A stretch of 64,000 nucleotides of DNA from Antedon mediterranea (Eukaryota; Echinodermata; Crinoidea; Comatulida; Antedonidae), in contig NC_092670.1 of the NCBI RefSeq assembly GCF_964355755.1, positions 459,001 to 523,000 on the forward strand, written 5' to 3'. Shown here piece after piece: positions 1 to 12,800 of this stretch. The notes below the pieces were generated by a model that worked only from the letters and a program-made list of their open reading frames with translations, was not told the DNA's origin and did no database searches. Numbering within the stretch: the first letter of the stretch is position 1; every line of letters begins with the position of its first letter. The translations under genes and the position numbers were made by a program.

Positions 1-1046
1 TATCTAGGTTTTCTAGAACAAGAAGAAGTAAAGGTGAATTTGAGCCCTGGAAAGTTAAATTGAAAGTAAAAAGTTCAATAACATTAATTTAATAACAGTT
101 ATAAGCAAAACAATGAAGGAAACAATAAAACAAATAAATATATAATTCTTGTTCACATCGAAATGTTATATAATAGGTCCTGATGTACATCAATGTAACA
201 GAAATGAATGAATTTATAAAATAACTGGAGAAATAAGGTATTTGAGCTTTTGTTGGAAAGTCTACTCTTATCACTGAATAGATCGTTCCATTATTATAAG
301 AGGGGCCTACAAGGCTCTAGAGCCCATTGGAAATGGCTACTGATTATTTAAAAAAAAAATTAAATGAATATGGTTTAGTTTACTATCAAGGAAGACCTGT
401 AGGCCCAGTACTGTACTAATAAATTGTACTGTATCCCTGAACTCTGGTGGTGGAGATTTAGTGGGCGTGGCTTTAGACGGACATATCTGATTGGTCCATT
501 TGCGCGGGAAGTGAGTAGCGATGACCCACGTGGGAGAGAAGTGCGTTTATGATTATTTTGTATTTGTACAGTAGGTCTTTATTTCAGCTAGCTAGGCTAT
601 GGTTCCATTAACTAGAACTGTAATAGGCTAACTCTATTTATTGTTTGTTGACTAGACAAATTGTAGATAAAGGTGTATTCTACCAGCCTCAGTCAGGGAA
701 GAGTGAAAATGATTGTGCCTAGGCCAAGTAGGTCCAGTGACCTGACAATACACAATGCATTAAAAGGCAGTGAGATGGGCATACATGTTGCATTGCATGC
801 AGTGTTGCCCTATAATACAGTAGGCCTAGAGTACTAATCTTCCTGTGGAAAATATTTGTCCATGTCAATTTTTTTTTTTGGTGTAGGAACTAAAAACCAT
901 TTAATTTGTTTTTGACCCTGGTTTTCTACCTAGTTGTACTATCTGAATACTTTAGGTTTAAATATAATATTTATCAAACAATGTACATTATGGTAGTTAT
1001 AGTATAATAAAGTAATATATAGGCCTAAAAATATTTTTTTTTCCAG
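1..1046. other. 5' flank and probable 5' UTR intron of the first gene
   Basis: No convincing coding exon is visible. The stretch is AT-rich with several taggcct words. A polypyrimidine run and cag at 1041-1046 form a splice acceptor six bases before the ATG at 1052, so at least one non-coding first exon should lie upstream, probably near the GC-richer segment at about 440-560. I could not fix its donor. Confidence 0.4.
480..545 (+). promoter_or_regulatory. candidate promoter of the first gene
   Basis: This is a GC-richer island in AT-rich surroundings. It holds an inverted CCAAT box (attgg, 490-494), an E2F-like gcgcgggaa (502-510) and a palindromic E-box cccacgtggg (525-534). It lies about 500 bases before the first coding exon. 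The motifs are seen directly; promoter function is inferred from their clustering. Confidence 0.35.
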
Positions 1047-1051
1047 AAACA

Positions 1052-3347
1052 ATGCCTTCATCTTTCTTCGAAAGCAATGATGTCGACGAGTGGAGCAGAG
1101 TATTGGGCATTTACAAACAGGTTCTACAACTTAAAGCTTCTCAAATAAAGAAACCTGGAGCAGGCAAAACTTTGATTGAGCTAGACTACTGGTAAAAATT
1201 ATAAAAATAAACAGCTAACAAGCCAGTTTTAACGCTTTTGGAGCTCTATCAAACCTTGTACAGTAATCTCATCCAACCAACTAACATGCACATTAAAATA
1301 AGCAATATTCAGTATTTTAAAAGGCCCCAACCACCCCATAAATTATTTATCCCCTCTCCCCCTACACCCCAAACTAAATATGAGTATAACGTGTTAGGGA
1401 CTTTGATATACATTTGTACTGTAGTACTATCTATACAAGTATACATAATTATACAGTTATTATAAGTTTGTTTTTTTTATAAAGGTACCAAGAAGAGTTA
1501 TTATAAGTTTGTTTTATTATAAAGGTACCAAGAAGAGTTATTATAAGTTTGTTTTATTATAAAGGTACCAAGAAGAGTTATTATAAGTTTGTTTTATTAT
1601 AAAGGTACCAAGAAGAGTTATTATAAGTTTGTTTTATTATAAAGGTACCAAGAAGAGTTATTATAAGTTTTTTTTTTATAAAGGTACCAAGAAGAGTTAT
1701 TATAAGTTTGTTTTATTATAAAGGTACCAAGAAGAGTTATTATAAGTTTGTTTTATTATAAAGGTACCAAGAAGAGTTATTATAAGTTTGTTTTATGATA
1801 AAGGTACCAAGAAGAGTTATTATAAGTTTGTTTTATTATAAAGGTACCAAGAAGAGTTATTATAAGTTTGTTTTATTATAAAGGTACCAAGAAGAGTTGA
1901 GTGGTGAAATCCAAAGCAGAAAAGATAAATACCTAACACATGCTGAACTGAGCAAACTAATGAAATGGAAACTGGCAGTGAGTCTCCTGTAGTTCTCTAG
2001 CTACATATAAAGTTTTTTAATCAGTGGCTTACGGCTAAACCCAGGGGCCCCGGAGCTTATGGAGGCCCCTGAGCAGTGCCAAGAGGAAAAAATCAGGCAT
2101 TAAATTATGAAAAAGCTAAAAAACGCCCAAGGCCTCCAGCGTTTAGGGTTTCTAAACCAGGGGGATCAGACATCTGCGTTACACTGTTTCCAATGTAGTA
2201 CTGTACCAATTTCAGAAATTGTCCAACCTCAACTTATAATTGACTGATATAAATCTTAACAGAAAAGTATTTTCATCATTCATTTTCAGAGAGGTAAATT
2301 CCGTCCACGTCTCACTGAGCTTGTACAGACCAACAGTCCTGAGTTAGTGGAGACAACAAGCACAAAGGCATTCAAGAACCTTCCAAACATAAAAGCTGCT
2401 ATTAAGGACCTTGTTGTCCTCAAAGCAGTAGGACCAGCTACAGCTTCAGGTATTACTGCAGCATTGTACCAATCAACATAATTAAGGAATTTGTTTTGCC
2501 ATTTTTTATCATATGGTTAATAATTTCAAATGTTGAGTCAGAACTCAATAAAGTATCTTCTTGCATCAAATAGTGTTTACCATTTGTAAAAAAAATGTAT
2601 ATATATATGCAATGGAATGCAATGCATACTAAGTTATACATGTTTGTGGGCTTAATGGAGCAGCCAATATGGTAACCAAAATACTTCTCTAATCTTTAGT
2701 GTTTTATATATGCATAGTTAATGTATTGTTTCTTTGTCAGCAATTTTGACAGCAGGAGCACCAGACCAGGTAGCCTTTATGGCAGATGAAAGTATGCTAT
2801 CAATTGCAGGTCTAACCCCGCTAGAATACACAGCTAAACATTTTGATAAATACATGAAGAGCATTGAAGAATGTGTTAGCAGGTTAAATAAAAAAGGTGA
2901 GAAAGGGGAATTGGGATAATTTAAGTAATTGCCAGGAAAGCATTAGGTATTTATCAAAAAGACTACTTTTACGATGGGTTGAAACTATTATTTTGTTTGT
3001 CTGCACATGAATACAGTAGTCTGGATTCCAGACGGACTTAATATTAGTAAAATGATATATATTTTGGCACAAATGGCGTTTCATATGTATACTACTTGAG
3101 CTTGTAAAAATTTCAGACAAAAATCTATGAATACAGTAGCACTATTTTTAAATATATCAAAATGAAACTAAACTACTTTTATTTAGACCCAGAAAAGAAG
3201 TGGACTCCTCACAAAATAGAAATAGCCTTGTGGACACATCACATGGCAAATAAACTGGATCCAAGCATGTTGGAAGTTAAAGGGAAAAAAAGGAAATCAA
3301 CAAAAAGTGACGGAGAAGACTTGAAAAAGAAAAGCAAAGATTCATAA
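1052..3347 (+). CDS. uncharacterised 236-residue protein with possible helix-hairpin-helix segment
   Basis: Five coding exons join in frame with GT-AG sites: 1052-1191, 1884-1977, 2290-2449, 2741-2896 and 3187-3347 (711 nt including TAA). The protein starts MPSSFFESNDVDEWSRVL. Around residues 125-145 it reads LVVLKAVGPATASAIL, which has the L-x-x-L-x-G-V/I-G-P-x-x-A pattern of helix-hairpin-helix DNA-binding proteins. The C-terminus is a lysine-rich tail (GKKRKS, KKKSK) that could be a nuclear signal. No signal peptide or membrane segment is seen. I do not recognise the family, and the helix-hairpin-helix reading rests on a short motif. The ATG was chosen because it follows a splice acceptor directly and opens the long frame. 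The acceptor of exon 2 lies in the last unit of a tandem repeat that copies that acceptor ten more times. Confidence 0.75.
1468..1898 (+). repeat. 40-bp minisatellite that duplicates a 3' splice site
   Basis: Eleven units of about 40 bp. Each contains a T-rich tract, then ataaag and gtaccaagaagagtt. In the last unit (1884 onward) this is the real intron 1 / exon 2 junction of the first gene. The ten earlier units carry the same acceptor and the first 14 or so exon bases. The units are almost identical, apart from T-tract length and one tgata variant. Confidence 0.9.
2020..2165. mobile_element. possible DNA-transposon fragment in intron 2
   Basis: A GC-rich block that begins cagtggctta and holds ggggcccc / ggaggcccct words resembles decayed ends of hAT-type elements of marine invertebrates. 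No paired terminal repeat or target duplication could be defined, so this is a weak call. Confidence 0.2.
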
Positions 3348-3392
3348 ATTCACAGCAACACCTTGCTTTCAACAACTATTAAACAATTTTGA

Positions 3393-3398
3393 AATAAA
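3393..3398 (+). terminator. poly(A) signal of the first gene
   Basis: AATAAA 46 bases after the TAA at 3345-3347, in an AT-rich 3' UTR. Position and motif are typical; use is inferred. Confidence 0.5.
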
Positions 3399-3476
3399 TA
3401 AGTTGAAGTTAAAAACATAAATATTACTTTAGAAAAATTAAAAAGAGAAAGCAACATATTGTAATGATATTGATAA

Positions 3477-3482
3477 TTTATT
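3477..3482 (-). terminator. candidate poly(A) signal of EIF3D
   Basis: TTTATT on the + strand reads AATAAA on the EIF3D strand, about 360 nt after its stop. A nearer ATTAAA variant exists at 3750-3755 inside a MITE. If the distal signal is used, the 3' UTR includes that MITE and ends within about 100 bases of the convergent gene. Confidence 0.35.
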
Positions 3483-3627
3483 GAATTGAAATAATGGTAT
3501 ACATTGTTAAATAATATGATTTAAAAGAAGACATTAAAATAATCTGTAAATAATCTGTCAGTGCTTCAAACAAAGCCTGCGAGTATTATTGTTATACTGC
3601 ATTAAAATAAAAATGACAACGCAGTAT

Positions 3628-3770
3628 AGCTCTATCTATCTGTCCACACTATCAAAGATTATGTGACAAAAAGAATGTGATGTGCCCATATATGGACATG
3701 GTGATGATATCGCTACCATATTTGAGCACACATTTTTTTGTCAAAATAGTTTAATAGTGTAGACAGAGTT
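3628..3770. mobile_element. MITE family A, copy 1
   Basis: This copy has degenerate terminal inverted repeats, tagctctatc...ccacactatcaaa on the left and atagtgtagacagagtt on the right, with the shared interior gtgatgtgcccatatatgg. The same element recurs near 27718, 37001, 57629 and 62161. It has no coding capacity. It lies in the EIF3D 3' UTR or immediate 3' flank. Confidence 0.7.
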
Positions 3771-3840
3771 TAAATAAAGTATACTTCAATTAATTAAGAG
3801 TGGAATTGTTGGGATATGTGACAAATAGAAATATTAGTGA

Positions 3841-6800
3841 TTATTCATCATCGCCATCATCCTCATTTTCGTCATCACCATCCTCGTCTTCTTCATCAGA
3901 ACTGAATGTACTGTCTGGGATGTTGTAGATTCGAATCATTGGCTGAAAAAGAACAAAATGTTGTCAACGAATGTCATTGGAATACAACTTTGAAAACTAT
4001 CTATCTATCCACTATAATGATAATAATAATGCGACATTTATATAGCGTTATTTTGTAAAGATCAGAGTGCTTTGAGTGTTTGTTGATTATTATCTAGACT
4101 CTGAGGAGCAGGAAATAAGCTAACCAAAGACAACCCAATAATGATGGTTGTAATTTTTGACTAACCTTATTAGGATCTTTAAGAATGAGATATTTGCCTT
4201 CATCCAGCTTAAAACAGAGATCTATAATACACCTCAATATCCCCCAAGCGTTGTCCATGTTTAAGTTGATCTGTGCTGCTAACTCACTTGGTTTGAACTG
4301 CTGTGAGCCTAGGATGACATGCTGAGACGAATCCTTGGGATTGACACGTGAAACATACCTTCACAGGTAACAAATATGACAGCATTATTAAGTGTTTATG
4401 CACGATACTGCAATGGTACTTATGTACAGTATGTGTTTATTTTTTCCACCCACATATTTTAATGACTACCAGATCAGTTGCAACATAATGATGTTTAGAA
4501 AGTAATAAATATTTATCTCAGATATAATAGTATCCACATATTAACTTTAAGACAGGGATAACAAATAACATCATTGATAACAATTTATTGATTTGACACA
4601 GAAGCCATCAACATCTTCAAATGCTGCTTCATTTCTGTTTTTTTTTATACCCAGAATACCAAATACTGCACCATACTTACCCAAATTTGATATAGTCAGA
4701 GCCAGCCATAAGAGCACACATTGTCCACTTGGCCAGCTTAAAGCTGTTGTTCTTTACTTCAGTAGCTAGCACTGCACCTCGCTGACTATCTAGTTTCTGA
4801 CGCCACTCAGCTGCAGCTGTTGCCTGGTAACAAGAACGCAATCAATTGTTTAAGTTTAAATCAGCAGTTACATGAACACTGTTACACAGTTACATAGACA
4901 GTGATAGCCAGTGGAGTAGTAGACTCAGGCCCTGTTCAGACCCATGGCGTTAGACCGTTTTAGCGTACAACGTTACTATCAAGGTCACGTTACAAACCGC
5001 AGAGAAAAAAACGAGGTGTTCAGACCCATAGCGTACGATTATCGTTACAACGGAAGTACGTCATCCAAGTTGTTTCTAGTTGCATATTCATGTGCTCTTA
5101 CCCACGTGTTTTCATCATTATTTCCACTGTATACAGGCCTAGATCTCAGCCCTACAATTATGACAAAATTTGCCGTAAATAAAACATACCTCAGCATTTA
5201 TTTAAGAAAAATATAGTAAAGCCAAATTTCTGTTTCTATTGTTTTTATTTTGTAGTAAAAAACATTTTCCCCAGGCTCTTGTGTTACGAAAATAAAGCAG
5301 GCCTCGTAATGATGAAGAAAAAAATGATTGTGATTAGTCTATCCAGTCCAGTCAAAGATTATATATTCTTTGGTCCAGTCGGTTGAAAATAACCCTTAAC
5401 TTGTTAATAAAAGGGAAACAGCTCCCCTTGTTTGTTTACTGATTTTTTTAGGAGTTAGGGGGTTTTCAGCATTAAACTTGTCCAGTCTAGTCTGCCTTGT
5501 ATGAATGAGTGACTTGATGTCCCAGGCTAGTTTTTAGCTTGAATGAAATGCGTGAATGGCTCTAGGCCTAGCTAGGCCTAAAAGCGGATGGGATCGTAGT
5601 CCCTATGTTTAAATACAAGGTGCATGTATTTATGTCATTTGTTAGAAAATATAATGGTAATCAGTTGATAATAGTTTGTAGCCTTTGTAACAGTTGTATT
5701 TGTAGTGTAGTTAGGCCTTATTTATTCTGGCCTTTTTGTTATTGAAATCCATCTCACACATTGACGATACAAGATGTCAGCCTAGGTCAAACCTTGTTTC
5801 GCGTCATAACAGGAAACGTTCTGATTGGATACAACGTTGACTTACAGTAGCATCGTACGCTAAAACGGTACTATCAACCGTTTTCCACTACAACGCTACA
5901 ACCGTTGTACAACGCGTTGTACGCTAATCCCCAACTGTTCAGACACACATTCTTTTAGCGTCGTACGCTAAAACGGTCTAACGCCATGGGTCTGAACAGG
6001 GCCTTAAACTATACATAGACAGCGATAGCCAGTGTAGTAGTAGACTTCAACTATACATAGAGAGCGAGAGCCAGTGGAGTATTAGACTTCAACTATACAT
6101 AGACAGCGATAGCCAGTGGAGTATTAGACTTAAACTATACATAGACAGCGATAGCCAGTGGAGTAGTAGACTTCAACTATACATAGACAGCGAGAGCCAG
6201 TGGAGTATTAGACTTCAACTATACATAGACAGCGATAGCCAGTGGAGTATTAGACTTCAACTATACATAGACAGCGATAGCCAGTGGAGTATTAGACTTC
6301 AACTATACATAGACAGCGATAGCCAGTGGAGTATTAGACTTCAACTATACATAGACAGCGATAGCCAGTGGAGTATTAGACTTCAACTATACATAGACAG
6401 TGAGAGCCAGTGGAGTATTAGACTTCAACTATACATAGACAGCGAGAGCCAGTGGAGTATTAGACTTCAACTATACATAGACAGTGAGAGCCAGTGGAGT
6501 ATTAGACTTCAACTATACATAGACAGCGAGAGCCAGTGGAGTATTAGACTTCAACTATACATAGACAGCGATAGCCAGTGGAGTATTAGACTTCAACTAT
6601 ACATAGACAGCGATAGCCAGTGGAGTATTAGACTTCAACTATACATAGACAGTGAGAGCCAGTGGAGTATTAGACTTCAACTATACATAGACAGCGAGAG
6701 CCAGTGGAGTATTAGACTTCAACTATACATAGACAGCGATAGCCAGTGGAGTATTAGACTTCAACTATACATAGACAGCGATAGCCAGTGGAGTATTAGA

Positions 6801-9800
6801 CTTCAACTATACATAGACAGCGATAGCCAGTGGAGTATTAGACTTCAACTATACATAGACAGCGATAGCCAGTGGAGTAGTAGACTTCAACTATACATAG
6901 ACAGCGATAGCCAGTGGAGTATTAGACTTCAACTATACATAGACAGCGAGAGCCAGTGGAGTATTAGACTTCAACTATACATAGACAGCGATAGCCAGTG
7001 GAGTAGTAGACTTCAACTATACATAGACAGCGAGAGCCAGTGGAGTATTAGACTTAAACTATACATAGACAGCGATAGCCAGTGGAGTATTAGACTTCAA
7101 CTATACATAGACAGTGAGAGCCAGTGGAGTATTAGACTTAAACTATACATAGACAGTGAGAGCCAGTGGAGTATTAGACTTCAACTATACATAGACAGCG
7201 AGAGCCAGTGGAGTAGTAGACTTCAACTATACATAGACAGCGATAGCCAGTGGAGTAGTAGACTTCAACTATACATAGACAGTGATAGCCAGTGGAGTAG
7301 TAGACTTCAACTATACATAGACAGCGATAGCCAGTGGAGTATTAGACTTCAACTATACATAGACAGCGATAGCCAGTGGAGTAGTAGACTTCAACTATAC
7401 ATAGACAGCGATAGCCAGTGGAGTATTAGACTTCAACTATACATAGACAGCGAGAGCCAGTGGAGTATTAGACTTCAACTATACATAGACAGCGATAGCC
7501 AGTGGAGTAGTAGACTTCAACTATACATAGACAGCGAGAGCCAGTGGAGTATTAGACTTAAACTATACATAGACAGCGATAGCCAGTGGAGTATTAGACT
7601 TCAACTATACATAGACAGTGAGAGCCAGTGGAGTATTAGACTTAAACTATACATAGACAGTGAGAGCCAGTGGAGTATTAGACTTCAACTATACATAGAC
7701 AGCGAGAGCCAGTGGAGTAGTAGACTTCAACTATACATAGACAGCGATAGCCAGTGGAGTAGTAGACTTCAACTATACATAGACAGTGATAGCCAGTGGA
7801 GTAGTAGACTTCAACTATACATAGACAGTGATAGCCAGTGGAGTAGTAGACTTCAACTATACATAGACAGCGATAGCCAGTGGAGTAGTAGACTTCAACT
7901 ATACATAGACAGTGATAGCCAGTGGAGTAGTAGACTTCAACTATACATAGACAGTGATAGCCAGTGGAGTAGTAGACTTCAACTATACATAGACAGCGAT
8001 AGCCAGTGGAGTAGTAGACTTCAACTATACATAGACAGTGATAGCCAGTGGAGTAGTAGACTTCAACTATACATAGACAGCGATAGCCAGTGGAGTAGTA
8101 GACTTCAACTATACATAGACAGTGATAGCCAGTGGAGTAGTAGACTTCAACTATACATAGACAGCGATAGCCAGTGGAGTATTAGACTTCAACTATACAT
8201 AGACAGCGATAGCCAGTGGAGTATTAGACTTCAACTATACATAGACAGCGATAGCCAGTGGAGTATTAGACTTCAACTATACATAGACAGCGATAGCCAG
8301 TGGAGTATTAGACTTCAACTATACATAGACAGCGATAGCCAGTGGAGTATTAGACTTCAACTATACATAGACAGTGAGAGCCAGTGGAGTATTAGACTTC
8401 AACTATACATAGACAGCGAGAGCCAGTGGAGTATTAGACTTCAACTATACATAGACAGTGAGAGCCAGTGGAGTATTAGACTTCAACTATACATAGACAG
8501 CGAGAGCCAGTGGAGTATTAGACTTCAACTATACATAGACAGCGATAGCCAGTGGAGTATTAGACTTCAACTATACATAGACAGCGATAGCCAGTGGAGT
8601 ATTAGACTTCAACTATACATAGACAGTGAGAGCCAGTGGAGTATTAGACTTCAACTATACATAGACAGCGAGAGCCAGTGGAGTATTAGACTTCAACTAT
8701 ACATAGACAGCGATAGCCAGTGGAGTATTAGACTTCAACTATACATAGACAGCGATAGCCAGTGGAGTATTAGACTTCAACTATACATAGACAGCGATAG
8801 CCAGTGGAGTATTAGACTTCAACTATACATAGACAGCGATAGCCAGTGGAGTAGTAGACTTCAACTATACATAGACAGCGATAGCCAGTGGAGTATTAGA
8901 CTTCAACTATACATAGACAGCGAGAGCCAGTGGAGTATTAGACTTCAACTATACATAGACAGCGATAGCCAGTGGAGTAGTAGACTTCAACTATACATAG
9001 ACAGCGAGAGCCAGTGGAGTATTAGACTTAAACTATACATAGACAGCGATAGCCAGTGGAGTATTAGACTTCAACTATACATAGACAGTGAGAGCCAGTG
9101 GAGTATTAGACTTAAACTATACATAGACAGTGAGAGCCAGTGGAGTATTAGACTTCAACTATACATAGACAGCGAGAGCCAGTGGAGTAGTAGACTTCAA
9201 CTATACATAGACAGCGATAGCCAGTGGAGTAGTAGACTTCAACTATACATAGACAGTGATAGCCAGTGGAGTAGTAGACTTCAACTATACATAGACAGCG
9301 ATAGCCAGTGGAGTATTAGACTTCAACTATACATAGACAGCGATAGCCAGTGGAGTAGTAGACTTCAACTATACATAGACAGCGATAGCCAGTGGAGTAT
9401 TAGACTTCAACTATACATAGACAGCGAGAGCCAGTGGAGTATTAGACTTCAACTATACATAGACAGCGATAGCCAGTGGAGTAGTAGACTTCAACTATAC
9501 ATAGACAGCGAGAGCCAGTGGAGTATTAGACTTAAACTATACATAGACAGCGATAGCCAGTGGAGTATTAGACTTCAACTATACATAGACAGTGAGAGCC
9601 AGTGGAGTATTAGACTTAAACTATACATAGACAGTGAGAGCCAGTGGAGTATTAGACTTCAACTATACATAGACAGCGAGAGCCAGTGGAGTAGTAGACT
9701 TCAACTATACATAGACAGCGATAGCCAGTGGAGTAGTAGACTTCAACTATACATAGACAGTGATAGCCAGTGGAGTAGTAGACTTCAACTATACATAGAC

Positions 9801-12800
9801 AGCGATAGCCAGTGGAGTAGTAGACTTCAACTATACATAGACAGTGATAGTAGACTTCAACTATGAAGTTTGCTCCTAAATGGAAGAAGAACGGTGTAAA
9901 CAATGTGGCAGAAAATTCTAACCTTAGTGTCCCATTCATTAAGAGTCTTGATATTGATAAAGTTAGTCTCCCCAGACGAACCAATCAGCACGGCATCATG
10001 TTCACACCTGACTATGAGGTCAATGTCATCTCCTAGCTCCCACTTACGATACCTAGAAACAAAATACCAGAATTTTATAGCAGTTATTAAAGAGAACATA
10101 AAAGAAAAACTTTCAAAAGACATGAACAGCAAATTAAAAAAATACAATGTTTAATTGAATAAACTAAGGACATTTAGCTTATTGTGTAACATTCAGTTTT
10201 ATTATCTCAGATATTTAGTGTCCACATAATCATTTAAGACAGGGATAACAAATAACATCATAGATAAGAATTGATAACAAATAACATCATAGATAAGAAT
10301 TGATAACAAATAACATCATAGATAAGAATTGATGACAAATAACATCATAGATAAGAATTGAAAACAAATAACATCATAGATAAGAATTGATAACAAATAA
10401 CATCATAGATAAGAATTGATAACAAATAACATCATAGATAAGAATTGATAACAAATAACATCATAGATAAGAATTGATAACAAATAACATCATAGATAAG
10501 AATTGATAACAAATAACATCATAGATAAGAATTGATAACAAATAACATCATAGATAAGAATTGAAAACAAATAACATCATAGATAAGAATTGATAACAAA
10601 TAACATCATAGATAAGAATTGATAACAAATAACATCATAGATAAGAATTGAAAACAAATAACATCATAGATGAGAATTTATCTTGTTTTTTTCTATGTTA
10701 AAGACACACACTATCTTATAACCCAACAACATACCTGTAGGCAACAGAAGCTACTTCTCCTTCATCGTCATCGGTGATGAATGGATTTGGTTTATCGAAC
10801 TTGAATTTTTTTTCCGTTCCCTAAAACAATAAAAAAAAATTTTTTTAAAGGACAAATTTATGAGTAACACTCTAAAATAGACCATTAGTATGCATCAATG
10901 TGCTGTTGGCCGATATGATTCAGATTCCTTTTATTATATAATTATAATGCAAATTACAGTGGCTTGCCTTAAATAAATATAAAGGGGGAAAAAATTATTT
11001 TGTTATAATATATAATACAGTAGTCAAGATTCAGCATTTATTGTCCACAACTTTGTTTTCAGACAGGGATAACAAATATCATCATACTCTTAACTGTTAC
11101 ATTAGGAAAAAAAACATGGTGATTTGATTTGATCAATTCAAGTAGAAATTGTATACAATTGTCTGGTGTGCAATGAGCATGTATCTATATGTCTGGTATT
11201 ACATACCACACCTAGAACTTGGTTCCATTTCTGGTGTAAAACGTTGTTTTGATTCATTCTTAGTTTGACTGTTCCTATTGTTATTTCTGATACTTATACC
11301 TTAACAACTGTGATTACTAATTACATTATTGAATATAGTGTTTACCTTTAAACATTGTTGAGAAAAGTTATGATTTATAAAAGTTGCTTCAAGCGCTAAG
11401 TTGCGTGGAGCATTTGTGTGAACTCCCTCTTCTTGTGGTGGTGTCAATGCTGTCTCATTCACAGTAAGTAAGTCTACATAAAATACAAAACAAGTCTGAT
11501 TACCATTGTAACATAACTAAATAACTTTCCAAGAAGTTACATACATTTTATTTTTAATACCGTAGGCTTATTTATATTAAACAAAATTATGTTCTTACCA
11601 AATTCTGAATTGTCTCTCTTGTCAAAGAAAAGTTTGTCACCAACACGCTATAAAAATAAAACAAAAAAAGTGTTTCAGTAATAGTGCGGTTGGTCTCAAG
11701 AACTTAAACACTATTCTTTAGTAATAGTGTAAAACACTGTGCTTTAGGTATAATGGAGTTGAGGTACAGAGTAGTTTCAGAATGTTACTGTCTACAGTTT
11801 TTTTGTTTTCAGACAGGGATAACAATACTCATCATGTAATCTACTGTTACATTTACAATATTTATGTTTTTTTGTCTCTATTACATTAGAAAATGGAAAA
11901 CCTCTACCAGTATATCAAAAATAATGTGAAATAGCCTTTAAGAAGTCTTAATGAACCTAAGTCAATATTTTCCAATTATATGTCAACAGCGCCACAATGA
12001 TTCATAAAATAGATTTTTGTAGTAAGAAAGTAAAAGGCATTTGGTTATTTTTGTTTTACTTACTTGTACAACAATATCCCATGAGTAGTTGGATCTGGTA
12101 CTACACATCATGGTAGCCAAGATGATGTCGGTTGCAAAAACATTTCCTTGTGGTACAAGCTAAAAACAAACATGACAAACGTTGAAGAAAACTCATATAA
12201 TGTAAATTAACATATTCAAAGTAGAAATCAACATATTCAAAGTAGAAATTAGCATATTCAAAGCATAAATTAACATAGTACAGTAATCAGGTGTATAGTT
12301 TCCACATCTCTTTGTTAAGACAGGGATAACAAGTAATCATCACATTATGTACTGCTTCAGTTAGTTAGTAAAAATAGAATTTAAATTATTTTTGTATGAA
12401 AAAAATAAAAGTATACCTTTCTAATAAGAGGGTCATCTGTTGTAGTGACCTTGTGAAAGATCCGATTGACCCTGGCTAAACGCTTTTCATTCTTGGTTGT
12501 GATACGATCGTATGCTTTATCATACTGCTCCACCTCGCCACAAGTAATGCTGAAAAAATGTGCTTTGAATTATTATTTGGAAAATACTGCATTTATACAA
12601 CATTTAATTCAATTCAATAGTAGAACATATTACAGTAATCAGGTGTATAGTTTCCACATCTCTTTGTTAAGACAGGGATAACAAGTAATCATCACATTAT
12701 GTACTGTTTCAGTATTACCTAGGTTGCTTCTAATTCTATAGTTTATTGCTGCAGTTGCTTACATGTCTTTTGGACTGGAAACATCTGGAAGCCGAAGCTT

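Noticed and set aside
4892-9864. CRISPR-like regular repeats
   Set aside because: These are head-to-tail repeats without unique spacers in an animal intron; the same holds for the other arrays.
9652-9984. 110-codon minus frame with VEVYYSTGY repeats
   Set aside because: It is the end of the 42-bp satellite running into part of EIF3D exon 11 in the wrong frame.
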